From Oscillospiraceae bacterium (GTDB lineage Bacteria > Bacillota > Clostridia > Oscillospirales > Oscillospiraceae): 6,798 bases of DNA. This document shows positions 5,797-6,798 of this stretch, in pieces; positions within the stretch are counted from its first letter, which is position 1; every line of letters begins with the position of its first letter. The position numbers and the translations under genes were made by a program. The notes beneath the pieces were generated by a model. That model had not been told where the DNA came from. It saw only the letters and a program-made list of their open reading frames with translations, and made no database searches. The stretch lies in the NCBI GenBank assembly GCA_017409645.1, contig JAFQSI010000091.1, positions 1 through 6,798 on the forward strand, in the 5' to 3' direction.

Positions 5797-6205
5797 GTTC
5801 GCCCTCCTCCCCCAGCTTTTCCAGGGCTGCCGTCAGGACCCTGGGGATCCGGATGCCCATCAGCCCCGCATTTTCCAGAACGCTGATGCATTCGTTGGCG
5901 CAGAAGGCGGCGATCACCGCATCCCGGATGTAATGGACCTCCAGCAGCAAATCCGCCAGATTCGCCATCACCACGATCAGAAGGGTCACGAATTTCCGGG
6001 CCAGACCCTTCCAGCCCACCCGACTGTCCAGGCCGCCGCCCTTCGTCTTCGGGCTGCTGTGGAAAACGCCTGCCACGATCAGGCCCGTGGCATAATCCAC
6101 GCCCATGCAGAGCATCAGCGCCATCACGCTCATGTCAAAGCCGCCCACCAGCCAGGAGCCGACGCCCACTGCAGCGCCGATTGCCGCACAGACCGTTTCC
6201 TTCAT
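5780..6205 (-). CDS. Phage holin (toxin-secretion/phage-lysis holin family)
   Basis: 141-aa small membrane protein of the phage_holin_4 (PF05105)/TIGR01593 type. It would make lesions in the cytoplasmic membrane so that the endolysin reaches the wall. Visible: hydrophobic segments at about 5-22 and 26-47 including the family motif (MGVDYATGLIVAG, 34-46), a GLDSRVGWKGLARK turn, a third hydrophobic stretch (FVTLLIVVMANLADLLL), a fourth one with CANECISVLENAG, and the charged tail with GIRIPRVLTAALEKL. The start at 6205 is chosen because AAGGAGG lies 7 bases before it; it shares ATGA with the stop of the gene before, so the two are probably translationally coupled. A longer in-frame start at 6238 has no such site. 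Confidence 0.87.
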   Translation of the reverse strand: MKETVCAAIGAAVGVGSWLVGGFDMSVMALMLCMGVDYATGLIVAGVFHSSPKTKGGGLDSRVGWKGLARKFVTLLIVVMANLADLLLEVHYIRDAVIAAFCANECISVLENAGLMGIRIPRVLTAALEKLGEEGEHAEET

Positions 6206-6459
6206 CCGATCTCCTCCTTGATCGCTACCCTTGCCCACAGACTGGCTGCCGCGTCAGGCGTCCAGCCGGGCTGGGCCCGGTGGTCCTGTAAGCAGCGGTA
6301 GAGTCTCCCCTCATACCGCACCCGTATGCCGGTCTGATACTCGTCTTCGCTGTCCCAGGCCCGGAACAGCTCGGGGGCCTCCAGGGCCTCCCGATCCTCC
6401 AGATACTCTGCCAGAGCCTCGATCAGCGCTCTGAGCCGCATTGCCTTACTTGCTCTCAT
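6202..6459 (-). CDS. Small phage protein with CBM5/12-like carbohydrate-binding motif
   Basis: 85-aa protein. Residues 1-30 are a predicted amphipathic helix rich in Leu, Ala, Arg and Glu. Residues 35-78 resemble the chitin-binding CBM5/12-like fold of phage tail and wall-associated proteins, with spaced aromatics: W35, Y41, Y49, Y54, W66 and W75, the motif YEGRLYRCLQDH, and GWTPDAAASLW. Its place directly before holin and endolysin suggests either the last structural (tail or fibre tip) gene or a lysis-associated accessory; which one cannot be told from sequence. The start has GGGAGG 5 bases upstream. It overlaps the next gene upstream by 14 bases and the holin start by 4. Confidence 0.75.
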   Translation of the reverse strand: MRASKAMRLRALIEALAEYLEDREALEAPELFRAWDSEDEYQTGIRVRYEGRLYRCLQDHRAQPGWTPDAAASLWARVAIKEEIG

Positions 6460-6571
6460 AGCTTCCTCCCAAAATGATACTCGGGGTTTCCCCGGCGATG
6501 GCGATGAGCCGTATCCGGTTTCGTTGTACCCGGACCGGCAGCTCGATTGGTATGGTTTTTGTCAAATTCAT
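6446..6571 (-). CDS. Small phage-type protein of 41 aa, function unknown
   Basis: Short basic protein (beginning MNLTKTIPIELP, ending GGSYESK) with no motif I recognise. Support for it being real: a GGAGG with ideal 7-base spacing before ATG 6571, and a 14-base overlap with the next gene in the style of the other genes of this module. An extension of the frame up to 6712 would have to read through three hairpins and lacks an RBS, so the short form is preferred. It would be the first gene of the lysis transcript after the terminator cluster. Confidence 0.6.
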   Translation of the reverse strand: MNLTKTIPIELPVRVQRNRIRLIAIAGETPSIILGGSYESK

Positions 6572-6578
6572 TTGCATC

Positions 6579-6583
6579 CCTCC
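6579..6583 (-). promoter_or_regulatory. RBS deciding the start of the 41-aa ORF
   Basis: GGAGG, 7 bases before ATG 6571; an ATG at 6577 lies too close (1 base). Confidence 0.6.
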
Positions 6584-6609
6584 GCCCATACCGGCAAATG
6601 GGACCGCTT

Positions 6610-6629
6610 GTTGCACAAATCTGTGCAAC
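6610..6629. repeat. Short perfect inverted repeat downstream of the terminator pair
   Basis: 8-bp arms GTTGCACA (6610-6617) and TGTGCAAC (6622-6629) around a 4-base loop. It sits in the leader of the 41-aa ORF and has no U-tract. It could be an operator or an RNA hairpin; role unknown. Confidence 0.6.
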
Positions 6630-6636
6630 CGCGCAC

Positions 6637-6659
6637 AAAAAACCGGGAACTTTTCCCGG
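6637..6659 (-). terminator. Intrinsic terminator on the minus strand
   Basis: Stem CCGGGAA (6643-6649) / TTCCCGG (6653-6659) with a 3-base loop, followed on the minus strand by six T (6642-6637). This is a textbook intrinsic terminator for the gene entering from the right edge, and it separates that gene from the lysis module. Confidence 0.8.
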
Positions 6660-6669
6660 AAACATTGCA

Positions 6670-6702
6670 AAACGCCCGTGGATATCACATCCACGGGCGT
6701 TT
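6670..6702 (-). terminator. Strong 14-bp hairpin after the right-edge gene
   Basis: Perfect stem AAACGCCCGTGGAT (6670-6683) / ATCCACGGGCGTTT (6689-6702) with a 5-base loop, starting 19 bases after the stop at 6722. On the minus strand it is followed by TTTTGC counting the stem end, so a shorter U-run. It probably acts together with the terminator just behind it. Confidence 0.75.
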
Positions 6703-6721
6703 GGGTTTCCATTCTGTTGGG

Positions 6722-6798
6722 TCAGTCGTCCAGCTCGTCCTCTGCATCCAGAAGCTCGGTCATGGTCAGGTTGTAGACATTCTCCGCCTTCTTCTCAA
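6722..6798 (-). CDS. C-terminal fragment of a minus-strand gene, probably phage (5' cut by window edge)
   Basis: An open frame runs in from the right edge and ends in TGA at 6722-6724. The 24 visible full residues (ENVYNLTMTELL ... AEDELDD) are acidic and helical. Too little is present to name a family. Its orientation and place before the lysis module suggest a late structural gene. The frame was chosen because the other two minus-strand frames give no conserved-looking end and because the terminator pair follows this stop directly. Confidence 0.55.
   Translation of the reverse strand, partial: EKKAENVYNLTMTELLDAEDELDD

Noticed and set aside
6446..6712. An 88-codon form of the 41-aa ORF
   Set aside because: The extra N-terminus would be translated from terminator hairpins and has no RBS at the ATG at 6712.
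1..6798. CRISPR array, tRNA, rRNA, transposase or integrase
   Set aside because: No evenly spaced short direct repeats, cloverleaf or recombinase motifs were seen; the only evenly spaced repeats are the coding Ig-like units. Without an integrase or attachment site in view, the prophage end cannot be placed.

Overview
The window looks like GC-rich chromosomal DNA from a Firmicute of the class Clostridia, most likely an Oscillospiraceae-type gut bacterium. Evidence for this: strong GGAGG-type ribosome binding sites before almost every gene, Gram-positive style promoters, an M56/BlaR1-type membrane protease, a PF06541 membrane protein, a PHP-type histidinol phosphatase, and a Clostridia-type prophage lysis cassette. 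The taxonomic call is an inference from gene content and style; no rRNA or other marker gene is present.

Layout, left to right. (1) 2-1768, plus strand: 3' part of a BlaR1/MecR1-like M56 metalloprotease whose expected extracellular sensor region consists of three tandem ~120-residue Ig-like repeats instead of a penicillin-binding domain. (2) 1769-1994: non-coding, with a ~127-bp inverted-repeat element of the 'TGTCATCCTGAGCGA ... GTCGAAGGATC' kind, flanked on each side by a strong hairpin. (3) 1995-2762, minus: PHP-family histidinol phosphatase with its own promoter. (4) 2763-2933: divergent promoter region. (5) 2934-4196, plus: internally duplicated PF06541 membrane protein ('putative ABC transporter permease'). 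(6) 4202-4228: one hairpin terminator shared by convergent genes. (7) 4232-5076, minus: a two-gene operon encoding a lipoprotein form of barnase (secreted guanyl-specific RNase) and its inhibitor barstar, with a good promoter in front and a terminator behind. (8) 5140-6571, minus: a tightly overlapping prophage lysis module: a 41-aa small protein, a CBM5/12-like 85-aa protein, a holin, and a CHAP-domain endolysin. (9) 6610-6702: three successive hairpins, one a textbook terminator on the minus strand. (10) 6722-6798, minus: C-terminus of another gene, probably phage.

How the genes fit together. The right third is the end of a prophage late region: holin and endolysin would lyse the host. Directly behind the endolysin stop sits the barnase/barstar pair, bounded by its own promoter and terminator, with no terminator separating it from the lysis genes. 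That is how accessory 'moron' cargo is usually arranged, but it could equally be host DNA just beyond a prophage end. All barnase catalytic residues and the barstar contact aspartates are present, so the pair is predicted to be functional: a surface-tethered RNase with a cytoplasmic immunity protein. This pair is the most interesting system in the window. The left half (M56 sensor, phosphatase, PF06541 protein) looks like ordinary host chromosome.
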